Source of the DNA: Pelotomaculum sp. UBA3102
GTDB taxonomy: Bacteria > Bacillota > Desulfotomaculia > Desulfotomaculales > Pelotomaculaceae
Assembly (NCBI GenBank): GCA_002365865.1
Contig: DFAQ01000050.1
Location: 1-15,616, forward strand
DNA: 15,616 nt
Direction: 5' to 3'
Positions 6,262 through 13,972 of the stretch are shown one piece after another. The position numbers and the translations under genes were made by a program. The notes beneath the pieces were generated by a model that was not told where the DNA came from, made no database searches, and worked only from the letters and a program-made list of their open reading frames with translations. Each line of letters starts with the position of its first letter. Within the stretch, counting starts at the first letter, position 1.

Positions 6262-7482
6262 TTGAGATTGATCTATATCGATTGCTCTGAAGGGGTCAGC
6301 GCCGAGGCCCTGCTCGGAGCCGTCTTTAATTTGGAAGCATTTAAAAACCTTCAAATTACCGCAGAATTAAAAAATTACTTCAACATCGACTGTGAGCTAA
6401 AAATAGAAAAAACCACCCGGGACCATTTCCCCGGCGCCGGATATTATTTAAACTGTAACTATACCGGGGAATCCGTCAATATGGCTGATTTTACGGAAAA
6501 AATACTGGACCGGAGTAAAATTGCCAAGCCGGTCCAGTCCGGTTTTGACAATTTTTTTAACCGGTACACCGCCGCCTTATCCCGGGCGCAAAATATTCCG
6601 GCAGACAGATTGAGCCTGGAGCAGGACAAACTAATACATATAACCGTTATGGGCATCAGCTATTTCACGGCCCTGGCGCATTTGAACGCCCAAAAAATCA
6701 TGGCAACGCCCATCCCTGTCTCTGACGGTTCCATCTTTACCCAAAAAAAAGACGGATGTTTTCTGACCGAAATTTTAAAAGGCGCCCGGATTGGGCCGGC
6801 AAAAAACAAAGCTACCGGCAGTACGGTGCTGGGTATGGCCCTAGTTACTTCAAGCGTAGCTGAATACGGGCCGTTGCCGGAAATGTTTTTAGAAGAGGTA
6901 AGTTGCGGAATACTGAAAAAAGGGGCTTTAGAAGGACCTGGCCTGCGTATTATTGCCGGCGATGACGGCCGCCAGGCGTTTGCCATCCCGGGTACAAAAG
7001 AAAAAATTATGGTGCTTGAGACCAATATAGACGACATGAACCCGGAATTTTTCCCGTTCCTCATCGAGCAACTTTTAAACAACGGTGCGCTGGATGCTTT
7101 CCTTACCCCGGTGTACATGAAAAAAGGCCGCCCGGCCAACCTGCTCACCGTATTGTGCCGGAAAGAAAAAATCGAACCCCTCCTGGAGGTGGTATTCAAA
7201 GAAACCACCACTCTGGGCGTTCGGTTCAGGGAAGAAAAAAGAAGAGTCTTGTTAAGAAAAATATTTAAAGTGGTAACTCCTTACGGAGAAGTAAGAATTA
7301 AAACCGGCTCCACCGAAAAAGGCGGCCTGCCGGTCCAGGTAGCGCCTGAATTTGAAGACTGTAAAAATATAGCGGTAAAACAAGGCGTCCCGTTAAAAGA
7401 AATATACGCCGCGGCGCAGAGAGCAGCTCATGAAAATGCAAAAAAACAACGGCCGGAAACGGGCCCGGGTACTTCCCGTTAA
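6262..7482 (+). CDS. Divergent LarC-like protein (nickel-pincer cofactor family, DUF111)
   Basis: A 406-residue member of the LarC/DUF111 family. LarC inserts nickel into the pincer cofactor of lactate racemase in a CTP-dependent reaction. The C-terminal half is well conserved: LETNIDDMNPEFFPFLIEQL (252-271), YMKKGRPANLLTVLCR (285-300), and ETTTLGVRFREEKRRVL (314-330). The N-terminal half is degenerate: the usual DCFSGISGDM opening reads DCSEGVSAEA, the HFHEVGA motif is replaced by IHITVMG (125-131), and the HG-LPVPAPAT region reads KKDGCFLTEIL. There is no frameshift and the length is normal, so it is a coherent gene with changed N-terminal chemistry. It starts with TTG at 6262 behind AAAGGAG. 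No larA, larB or larE is nearby. A function other than classical LarC is plausible. Confidence 0.8.
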   Translation: MRLIYIDCSEGVSAEALLGAVFNLEAFKNLQITAELKNYFNIDCELKIEKTTRDHFPGAGYYLNCNYTGESVNMADFTEKILDRSKIAKPVQSGFDNFFNRYTAALSRAQNIPADRLSLEQDKLIHITVMGISYFTALAHLNAQKIMATPIPVSDGSIFTQKKDGCFLTEILKGARIGPAKNKATGSTVLGMALVTSSVAEYGPLPEMFLEEVSCGILKKGALEGPGLRIIAGDDGRQAFAIPGTKEKIMVLETNIDDMNPEFFPFLIEQLLNNGALDAFLTPVYMKKGRPANLLTVLCRKEKIEPLLEVVFKETTTLGVRFREEKRRVLLRKIFKVVTPYGEVRIKTGSTEKGGLPVQVAPEFEDCKNIAVKQGVPLKEIYAAAQRAAHENAKKQRPETGPGTSR

Positions 7483-7505
7483 ATGTTTCACGTGAAACAT
7501 TTAAC
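7478..7505. promoter_or_regulatory. parS: parS centromere site within a 28-bp palindrome
   Basis: TGTTTCACGTGAAACA at 7484-7499 equals the 16-bp parS consensus bound by Spo0J/ParB. The perfect palindrome extends to 28 bp (7478-7505) and includes the TAA stops of both convergent genes, larC-like (7480-7482) and parB (7501-7503). On the plus strand the right arm is followed by six T (7506-7511), so a 12-bp stem with ACGT loop plus U-run could also terminate larC transcription. No second parS was noticed in the window. Confidence 0.95.
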
Positions 7506-8367
7506 TTTTTTCAGCTGTAATGCGGGTGACAATTCTCTTTAGGTCGGCTTTGTCTTTAAAATTAATCTCCATTTTTCCTTTGCCCCCGGAGATTGTGATC
7601 CGGACTTTTGACCCCAGAACCTGTTCCAGTTCTTTTTCTATCTTTACCAGGTACGGTGTTTTTTGTTTCCCGCTCCGGTTTTCATTTTTTTCCTCTTCCA
7701 GCAGTTTCTTTACTATTTGTTCCGCCTGGCGCACGTTCAAATTTCTCCTGATAATTTTTCCCGCCGCAGCAAGTTGTTTTTCTTCATCCGTTATTGCCAG
7801 CAATGCCCTGGCATGTCCCGTGCTTATCTGCCCCCCGGCAAGCAAATCTCTGATTTTTCCGGGCAAACCCAACAGCCTGACCATATTGGCCACAAAAGGA
7901 CGGCTTTTACCGACCCTTACCGATACTTCCTCCTGGGTCAAGCCGTAATCTTCCATTAACTGCCGATATGCCGCTGCTTCTTCCAACGGGTTTAAATCTT
8001 CCCGCTGCACATTTTCGATCAAAGATATGGCCTTGGCTTCAATATCCGCGTACTCTTTAATTACCGCCGGTACTTTTTTCAACCCCAGCAGCTTACAGGC
8101 ACGCCATCTCCTCTCCCCGGCAATCAGTTCGTAACTCCCTTGTTTTAAAGGCCTTACAACCACCGGTTGGATCACCCCGTATTCACTAATCGAAGCTGCC
8201 AACTCATGAAGCTTTTCTTGATCGAATTTCTTTCTTGCCTGCTGCGGGTCATTTCTTATTTCATCAATGTCAATTTCTTTTAGCCCGCCACTTTCTGAAA
8301 CTTCCTCTGCGTCAACCGGTATCAGCGCCTGCAATCCCTTTCCAAGCCCTCCCCGGCGCTTACTCAT
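7501..8367 (-). CDS. parB: Chromosome partitioning protein ParB/Spo0J
   Basis: A 288-residue ParB, the CTP-dependent DNA clamp that loads at parS, spreads on nearby DNA, recruits SMC and stimulates ParA. The N-terminal region begins RRGGLGKGLQALIP, the ParA-contact peptide. The CTP-binding motifs are present: GERRWRA at 84-90 and ENVQREDLNPLEEA at 118-131. A helix-turn-helix follows around 143-163 (LTQEEVSVRVGKSRPFVANMVRLL), and the C-terminal dimerisation domain ends near residue 288. ATG at 8367 overlaps the parA stop by 8 bases (ATGAGTAA), which implies translational coupling. Its stop codon abuts a perfect parS. No key residue is missing. No noc paralogue is present in the window. Confidence 0.97.
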   Translation of the reverse strand: MSKRRGGLGKGLQALIPVDAEEVSESGGLKEIDIDEIRNDPQQARKKFDQEKLHELAASISEYGVIQPVVVRPLKQGSYELIAGERRWRACKLLGLKKVPAVIKEYADIEAKAISLIENVQREDLNPLEEAAAYRQLMEDYGLTQEEVSVRVGKSRPFVANMVRLLGLPGKIRDLLAGGQISTGHARALLAITDEEKQLAAAGKIIRRNLNVRQAEQIVKKLLEEEKNENRSGKQKTPYLVKIEKELEQVLGSKVRITISGGKGKMEINFKDKADLKRIVTRITAEKS

Positions 8368-9130
8368 TTTTCATCACTTCCTTTGCCAGTTCGCGGTATG
8401 CCTCGGCACCCCGCGAACGCCGGTCATATACCATAACCGGTTTGCCGTAGCTCGGCGCCTCGCTTAATCTTACGTTCCTCGGTACAATGGCCCGGTATAC
8501 TTTCTCTTTGAAATATTTTTTTACTTCGTCAACCACTTGTATGGCCAGGTTGGTTCTCCCGTCAAACATGGTCAACAGAACTCCCTCCAGCACCAGGCCC
8601 CGGTTTAGTCGCTGCTGGACCATCTTAAATGTATTCATCAGTTGCCCCAATCCTTCCAGAGCATAATACTCGCACTGGATGGGAATGATCAACGCGTCAG
8701 CAGCGACTAAAGCGTTAATCGTCAGTAATCCCAGTGAGGGCGGGCAGTCGATAAAAATATAATCATATTTCATTTTCACTTCATCAAGTGCTTGCTTTAA
8801 AATTCTTTCCCGGCCCTCTACCCCGACCAGTTCTACTTCTGCTCCTGCAAGTTCAATCATCGCCGGCACAAGGTCCAGGTTGGCAACTGCCGTTGAAGTA
8901 ATGATCTTTTGCAGGGACATTCCGTTGATTATAGCATCATAAATACAATTAATTACTTTATCCTTATCGATTCCCACACCGGTGGTCGCATTACCCTGAG
9001 GATCGGTATCCACAAGCAAAACCTTTTTTCCCATCATGGAAATCCAGGCACTTAAATTAACTGCGGTTGTGGTTTTGGCAACTCCACCCTTCTGGTTAGC
9101 TATGGTTATGATCCTGGCTATGATACCCAC
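8360..9130 (-). CDS. parA: Chromosome partitioning ATPase ParA/Soj
   Basis: A 256-residue (or 253-residue) ParA/Soj, a deviant Walker ATPase that acts with ParB in origin segregation and, in Bacillus, regulates DnaA. The deviant Walker A is KGGVAKTT (14-21) with alanine in place of the more common glycine, a variant known in functional ParAs. DTDPQGN (41-47) and FIDCPPSLGLLTINAL are also present. GTG at 9130 is the only standard start, but it lies inside the ribosome binding site GGGGGTGGG; the codon at the family's usual Met position is ATA (9119-9121), 8 bases from GGGGG. The start is therefore uncertain by three residues. It is preceded by the rsmG terminator, so it probably has its own promoter in 9131-9207, which I could not identify with confidence. 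Confidence 0.95.
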   Translation of the reverse strand: MGIIARIITIANQKGGVAKTTTAVNLSAWISMMGKKVLLVDTDPQGNATTGVGIDKDKVINCIYDAIINGMSLQKIITSTAVANLDLVPAMIELAGAEVELVGVEGRERILKQALDEVKMKYDYIFIDCPPSLGLLTINALVAADALIIPIQCEYYALEGLGQLMNTFKMVQQRLNRGLVLEGVLLTMFDGRTNLAIQVVDEVKKYFKEKVYRAIVPRNVRLSEAPSYGKPVMVYDRRSRGAEAYRELAKEVMKNE

Positions 9131-9207
9131 CCCCGGATAATTTTTCGTAAACAGTCACTTTATTCAACAAATTCCCGGCCGGTTCCTGCTTCATAAACCT
9201 TTTTCAC

Positions 9208-9231
9208 TAAAAACGCCGCTCTTCAGCGGCG
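9208..9231 (-). terminator. Intrinsic terminator of the mnmE-mnmG-rsmG transcript
   Basis: On the minus strand CGCCGCT-GAAG-AGCGGCG (9214-9231) forms a perfect 7-bp GC-rich stem with a GAAG loop, followed directly by TTTTT (9209-9213). It starts 8 bases after the rsmG stop and separates the upstream operon from parA-parB. Confidence 0.85.
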
Positions 9232-9238
9232 ACAAAAT

Positions 9239-9964
9239 TCACACCAACGGTCTCTTTCGAGGTATTCCCGCCCGGCGCGGGTATTTTTCGGGTGTCGGCC
9301 TTATTTTTTTTATTAAAACCAGGTTTCTTTCTTCACCGGTTACAGGGAGTTTTACGCTTATGTTTGCTTCTATTTGCCCCCCCAGTATTTTTACCGGCCC
9401 TGCTGCATTATTTATCTCTTCTGTTGCTTTAGGCCCTTTCATGGCCAAAAAATATCCGCCCGTTCTTACCACTGGCAGGCCGTATTCGGCGATAACTTTT
9501 AAATCGGATACAGCTCTGGCCACCACCCAATCATATTTTCCCCGGTAGTCTTGATTCCGGCCGATATCTTCGGCTCTGGCACAAACTATTTTTAACTTAT
9601 TTAAGGCCATGACATCTTTTATTTGTTCTAAAAAAAGCGTTTTCTTTTTCTGCGCCTCCACCAGAGTTAAATCGATTTCCGGCCGGCATATTTTTATGGG
9701 GATTCCCGGCAGGCCGGCCCCGGTACCGATATCCATTAAACTCACCTTTTCCTGCCCGTTTTTTATTACTTTTAAACAGGTGAGCGCATCCAGATAATGC
9801 TTTATTGCTACTTCTTTTTCTGCAACGATACCGGTTAAATTAAATTTTTTACCGGCCGCCACCAGTAAGCGGAAATGTATTTCAAATAATTTTACCTGGG
9901 TATTGGTTAGCTCAATACCCATTTCCCGGCATCCGGCCAGCAAAGTATCGGTTAAAACGCTCAT
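9239..9964 (-). CDS. rsmG: 16S rRNA (guanine-N7)-methyltransferase RsmG
   Basis: A 241-residue RsmG (GidB), which methylates N7 of G527 in 16S rRNA using S-adenosylmethionine. The family's NLTG motif (42-45) is followed by the SAM-binding loop DIGTGAGLPGIPIKI (78-92), the acidic LTLVEAQKKKTLFLEQI segment, the DWVVARAVSDL segment and GGYFLAMKGP. ATG at 9964, 4 bases after AAGGTGG, is preferred over the TTG seven codons upstream because it gives the usual length and N-terminus. It lies 48 bases after mnmG and ends at a strong terminator. In Bacillus, noc follows here; in this genome the next gene is parA. Confidence 0.95.
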   Translation of the reverse strand: MSVLTDTLLAGCREMGIELTNTQVKLFEIHFRLLVAAGKKFNLTGIVAEKEVAIKHYLDALTCLKVIKNGQEKVSLMDIGTGAGLPGIPIKICRPEIDLTLVEAQKKKTLFLEQIKDVMALNKLKIVCARAEDIGRNQDYRGKYDWVVARAVSDLKVIAEYGLPVVRTGGYFLAMKGPKATEEINNAAGPVKILGGQIEANISVKLPVTGEERNLVLIKKIRPTPEKYPRRAGIPRKRPLV

Positions 9965-10012
9965 TAAACCACCTTTCCCATCCAATTTCCGCGCTCTGCA
10001 AACTTTCCCATT

Positions 10013-11899
10013 TTATTTCTTTTTTGTTCTGCGCAACTGTTCCAGGTAGATCAACAGCACGGAAATGTCCGCCGGCGTCACACCGGCTATTCTCGCAGCC
10101 TGTCCGATATAAGCAGGTTTTATTTTTTCCAGCTTTTCCCGTGCCTCCACAGAAAGCCCTTTTACCAGCGCATAGTTTATTTCTTTAGGGATCCTTTTTT
10201 CTTCTAATTTTTGGAACCGTTCCACTTGGGCCTGCTGCTTTTTTATATACCCTTCGTATTTTATTTGAATCTCTACTTGCTCACATACTTCCTCGGGCAA
10301 ATGCGGGTGCGCCACCGGCAATAACCTTAATTTTTCATAGTTTATCTCTGGACGGCGCAGCAATCCGGCCAGCCTGATTCCCTGCTGGGGGACGGCAGCG
10401 GTTTTTAATGCCCTCATAATATTTTTTATTTCCTCCGTTACCGGCAGCACGGTTTTTTCCAATCTTTCTTTTTCTTTTGCCACCAACTCCTTCTTTTTTT
10501 CACACCTGCCGTACCTCTCCGCAGTTACCAATCCCACCCGGTATCCCTTTTCAGTCAGTCTTAAGTCGGCGTTGTCCTGTCTTAAAAGAAGCCGGTACTC
10601 CGCCCTGGAGGTCAACATCCGGTAAGGTTCGTCTATTTCCTTAGTCACCAGGTCATCGATCAATACGCCGGTATACGCCTCCGACCTTTTTAAAATAAAC
10701 GGTTCCCGGTCCTTCAAATAAAGGACGGCATTGATCCCGGCGATAATCCCTTGGGCCGCTGCTTCTTCATAACCCGAGGTTCCGTTGATCTGTCCGGCCG
10801 TAAAAAGACCGGCTATTTCTTTGGTCTCCAGCGACAGCTTCAACTGCGTCGGAAGTATATAATCGTATTCTATGGCATAGCCCGGTCTCATTATTTCTAC
10901 TTTTTCCATTCCCGGCAACGTCCGCAGCATGGCCAACTGCACTTCTTCGGGCAGGCTGGTTGACATGCCCTGCACATACATTTCCGTGGTATCCCTGCCC
11001 TCGGGCTCTATAAACACCTGGTGCGACTTTTTATCCGCAAACCTTACCACTTTCCCTTCTATGGAAGGACAGTACCGGGGGCCCTGACTGCTTATCGCTC
11101 CCGTATACAGCGGTGCCCGGTAGAGGTTTTCATTGATAATCCGGTGGGTATCCTCCGTGGTATAGGTCAGCCAGCACGGTAACTGTTCTCTTTCCGTATT
11201 CTGAGATAAAAAGGAAAAGTTTTGTGGCCTTTCATCTCCCGGCTGGATATACATGCGGCTGAAATTAATGCTGTTCCGGTCAACCCTGGCCGGGGTACCG
11301 GTTTTAAAGCGTCCCAGTCTCAGACCCCAGTCCGCCAGGCTGACCGAAAGTGCGTTTGAGGGAAATTGACCGTTGGGGCCGCCGGGAAACGAGAGGTCAC
11401 CGATAATTATCCTGCCTTTTAAGTAGGTGCCCGTGGTCAGGATTACCGCTCCGGCTTCGAACCTCGCTCCCGTGTTGGTTACGATACCGCAGGCCCGGTT
11501 CTTTTCAACAATTAACCTTTCCGCCAGGGCCTGTTTTAAATCAAGTCCCGCCTGGCACTCCAATACTTTCTTCATGCACTGCTGGTAATATTTTTTGTCC
11601 GTCTGCGCCCTCAGGGCATGCACCGCCGGTCCCTTGCCTGTATTTAAAAGCCGCATTTGGATGGAAGCACGGTCGGTATTCAAGCCTATTTCCCCGCCCA
11701 GCGCATCCACCTCCCGCACCAGGTGTCCTTTTGCCGGTCCGCCTACCGCGGGGTTGCAGGGCATCAAGGCCACATTATCCATATTCAGAGTCAGCAACAG
11801 CGTCCGGCAGCCCATCCTTGCCGCGGCCAGGCCTGCCTCGCACCCGGCATGTCCTGCCCCCACCACTACCACATCATATTTGCCAGCAAAATATTCCAT
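10013..11899 (-). CDS. mnmG: tRNA uridine-5-carboxymethylaminomethyl modification enzyme MnmG
   Basis: A 628-residue MnmG (GidA), the FAD- and folate-dependent partner of MnmE that installs (carboxymethyl)aminomethyl groups on wobble uridine 34 of certain tRNAs. The FAD-binding Rossmann motif VVVGAGHAGCEAGLAAARMG is at 11-30, the invariant CNPAVGGPAKGHLVREVDALGG at 48-69 (with the catalytic-type Cys48), and FKTGTPARVDRNSI and NGTSGYEEAAAQGIIAG follow in order. The C-terminal helical domain contains EQVEIQIKYEGYIKKQ and IGQAARIAGVTPADISVLLIYL, used for MnmE contact. ATG at 11899 sits behind GAGGAAA. It begins 9 bases after mnmE, as expected for partner subunits made together. Complete, no anomalies. 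Confidence 0.98.
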   Translation of the reverse strand: MEYFAGKYDVVVVGAGHAGCEAGLAAARMGCRTLLLTLNMDNVALMPCNPAVGGPAKGHLVREVDALGGEIGLNTDRASIQMRLLNTGKGPAVHALRAQTDKKYYQQCMKKVLECQAGLDLKQALAERLIVEKNRACGIVTNTGARFEAGAVILTTGTYLKGRIIIGDLSFPGGPNGQFPSNALSVSLADWGLRLGRFKTGTPARVDRNSINFSRMYIQPGDERPQNFSFLSQNTEREQLPCWLTYTTEDTHRIINENLYRAPLYTGAISSQGPRYCPSIEGKVVRFADKKSHQVFIEPEGRDTTEMYVQGMSTSLPEEVQLAMLRTLPGMEKVEIMRPGYAIEYDYILPTQLKLSLETKEIAGLFTAGQINGTSGYEEAAAQGIIAGINAVLYLKDREPFILKRSEAYTGVLIDDLVTKEIDEPYRMLTSRAEYRLLLRQDNADLRLTEKGYRVGLVTAERYGRCEKKKELVAKEKERLEKTVLPVTEEIKNIMRALKTAAVPQQGIRLAGLLRRPEINYEKLRLLPVAHPHLPEEVCEQVEIQIKYEGYIKKQQAQVERFQKLEEKRIPKEINYALVKGLSVEAREKLEKIKPAYIGQAARIAGVTPADISVLLIYLEQLRRTKKK

Positions 11900-11908
11900 C
11901 CGGTTTCC

Positions 11909-13288
11909 TCACTTTCCGATACAAAAATCGGCAAATATCCGGTCCAGCAGGTCCTCCGTCACCGCAGAACCGGTTATTTCACCAAGCGACTCCCACGCCG
12001 CCCTGAGATCGATAGAAACCACGTCAACCGGCAGGTTATCTTTTATTCCTTTAACCGCATCTTTCAGATGTTCCGCTGAACATTCCAGAGCCCTTTTGTG
12101 CCTTATATTAGTTACCAGCACGTCATCTACAGCGGATAACTGTCCTTCAAGCACTATTTCAACTATTTTTTCCTCCAGTTTTTCCAGGCCGGTGCCCTCG
12201 AGCGCCGAAATCCACAATACCGGCCGGCCGGCCGAAAGCGCTTTAATTTCATTTATATCAACCTGCGGCTCTTTTACGTCTGCCTTGTTTAAAATAAAAA
12301 TAGCTTTCTTCTTTTTAATTAAATCAATGATGGCGTAGTCCTCCCCGGTTAACCCCCTGGCCGCATCGATAACCAGCAGCACCAACCCGGCCCGGCCCAT
12401 CATTTCCCTGGTCTTTGTCACACCCATCTTTTCAACCAAATCTTCGGTTTCCCTTAACCCGGCGGTATCTATTATTTTTAAAGGTATCCCTCTGATGTTT
12501 ATTACTTCTTCAATGATATCCCTGGTGGTTCCGGGAATCTCTGTTACTATGGCCCTGTTTTCCTGCAACATGGCGTTTAGTAAAGAAGACTTCCCTACAT
12601 TAGGGCTACCGATGATGATCGTATTTATTCCCTCACGATATATTTTCCCTGCCTCCGCTCCTTTGATCATTCTGCTTATTTGTTCCAGCAATGCTTCACT
12701 GTTTCTGACAATCTCCCGACCGGTGGCTTCCTCTAAATCTTCTTCAGGAAAATCAATATTTGCTTCTACTTGCGCCAATAAACCCAATAAACTTTCCTGC
12801 AGTTTAAATATTTTTCCTGACAGCTTGCCTCCTAACTGGGTTACCGCCAGATTTAATCCGGCTTCGGTTTTTGACCTGATGATATCTATCACCGACTCCG
12901 CCTGGGCCAGGTCCAGCCTGCCGTTTAAAAATGCTCTTTTACTGAATTCACCCGGCTCAGCCGCCCGGGCACCCTCCGCCAGAACCGTTTCCAATGTTTT
13001 GCGCAAAGACACAATGCCGCCGTGACAGTTTATCTCAACCACATCTTCTCTGGTATAAGTATGCGGAGCCTTCATGTAGGCAAGCAGAACTTCGTCCACA
13101 ATTTTTCCCGACCGGTCGTAAATATGGCCATAAATCAACTTACGGTTGCCGGCCTGCAGCAAAGCGCCTTTTTTAGTTTTAAATATTTTTTCGGCAATTT
13201 TTAAAGCACTATTCCCGCTTATTCTTACTATTCCGATCCCCCCCTCGCCCAGGGGTGTTGAAATCGCGGCAATTGTATCCCCGTACAA
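11909..13288 (-). CDS. mnmE: tRNA modification GTPase MnmE
   Basis: A 459-residue MnmE (TrmE), a potassium-activated GTPase that forms the tRNA U34 modification complex with MnmG. The N-terminal folate-binding domain begins MYGDTIAAISTPLGEGGIGIVRISG and includes ATREDVVEINCHGG-type residues (TREDVVEINCHGG, 79-91). The inserted G domain has G1 GSPNVGKSS (227-235), G2 PGTTRD (252-257), G3 DTAGLRE (274-280) and G4 NKAD (334-337). The C-terminus ends FCIGK, the conserved Cys motif. The start is TTG at 13288 behind GGAGGAACAGGAAC. The gap to jag holds a hairpin at 13316-13344. MnmG follows at once. Confidence 0.98.
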   Translation of the reverse strand: MYGDTIAAISTPLGEGGIGIVRISGNSALKIAEKIFKTKKGALLQAGNRKLIYGHIYDRSGKIVDEVLLAYMKAPHTYTREDVVEINCHGGIVSLRKTLETVLAEGARAAEPGEFSKRAFLNGRLDLAQAESVIDIIRSKTEAGLNLAVTQLGGKLSGKIFKLQESLLGLLAQVEANIDFPEEDLEEATGREIVRNSEALLEQISRMIKGAEAGKIYREGINTIIIGSPNVGKSSLLNAMLQENRAIVTEIPGTTRDIIEEVINIRGIPLKIIDTAGLRETEDLVEKMGVTKTREMMGRAGLVLLVIDAARGLTGEDYAIIDLIKKKKAIFILNKADVKEPQVDINEIKALSAGRPVLWISALEGTGLEKLEEKIVEIVLEGQLSAVDDVLVTNIRHKRALECSAEHLKDAVKGIKDNLPVDVVSIDLRAAWESLGEITGSAVTEDLLDRIFADFCIGK

Positions 13289-13315
13289 GTTCCTGTTCCT
13301 CCGTGTTTTATTTTT

Positions 13316-13344
13316 AAACCCAGCGGCATCTGCGCGCTGGGTTT
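13316..13344. other. Stem-loop between jag and mnmE
   Basis: AAACCCAGCG (13316-13325) and CGCTGGGTTT (13335-13344) form a perfect 10-bp stem with a 9-base loop starting 7 bases after the jag stop. On the minus strand only three T close the stem and then AAAAA follows, so it is at best a partial terminator or an RNA-processing site between jag and mnmE. Confidence 0.5.
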
Positions 13345-13351
13345 AGTATTG

Positions 13352-13972
13352 CTATTTCTTTGGAGATATAACTATCTTCCGGTATGGTTCTTCTCCTTCA
13401 CTGAACGTATAAATATCATTTCTCCCCTGCAGTGCGGTATGTATAATCCGCCTTTCCTGGGGACTCATCGGTTCGAGCACGATATTTCTTCCTTTTAGCT
13501 TTGCCTTATCAGCCAGTTTCCGCGCCAGTTTTTGTAAAGTTTCTTCCCTTCGCCTGCGATAACCTTCTATATCAATGGTCACTTTTTTTCTTACTTCCTG
13601 GTTTTTATTTACCGAAAGATTTACCAGGTACTGCAGTGCTTCCAGCGTCTCTCCCCTTCTGCCGATTAAGATTCCGAGTTTCGGCCCTTTGAGTTCAATA
13701 AAAATTCCCTTTTCACTTTCTTTTGCTTTCATCTCGACTTCAAGTTGCATCGCCCTGGTGATGTCTTTTATTAAATGCTCTGCCTTCCGGGAATGGTTTT
13801 CCTTAAAAATCACTTTAACCCTGGCCGGCTTAACTCCTATTAAACCCAATATTCCTTTAGAAGGTTCTTCAATTACCTCTATTTCAACCTCTTCCCTGGA
13901 AACACCTAAATCCTGCAATGCCAAGCATACGGCTTCATCTACGGTTTTTGCCGTTCTTTCTACTGCCTTCAC
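13352..13972 (-). CDS. jag: RNA-binding protein Jag/KhpB
   Basis: A 206-residue Jag (KhpB, EloR) protein, a cytoplasmic RNA-binding protein linked to cell elongation and division control and encoded next to the membrane insertase. The Jag-N domain (about 1-50) includes EEPSKGILGLIGVKPARVKV. A KH domain follows with the GxxG loop in LIGRRGETLEALQYLVNL (102-119), then an R3H domain with RNIVLEPMSPQERRIIHTAL (162-181). GTG at 13972 overlaps the yidC stop as GTGA, so it is probably translated by coupling; AGTGGAAG directly upstream is close to the start. No ATG is available. Complete. Confidence 0.95.
   Translation of the reverse strand: MKAVERTAKTVDEAVCLALQDLGVSREEVEIEVIEEPSKGILGLIGVKPARVKVIFKENHSRKAEHLIKDITRAMQLEVEMKAKESEKGIFIELKGPKLGILIGRRGETLEALQYLVNLSVNKNQEVRKKVTIDIEGYRRRREETLQKLARKLADKAKLKGRNIVLEPMSPQERRIIHTALQGRNDIYTFSEGEEPYRKIVISPKK

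Noticed and set aside
11595..12338. Long plus-strand frame opposite mnmG/mnmE (and similar long antisense frames elsewhere).
   Set aside because: These are complementary-strand shadows of well-identified genes, with Ser/Pro/Ala-rich composition and no family features.
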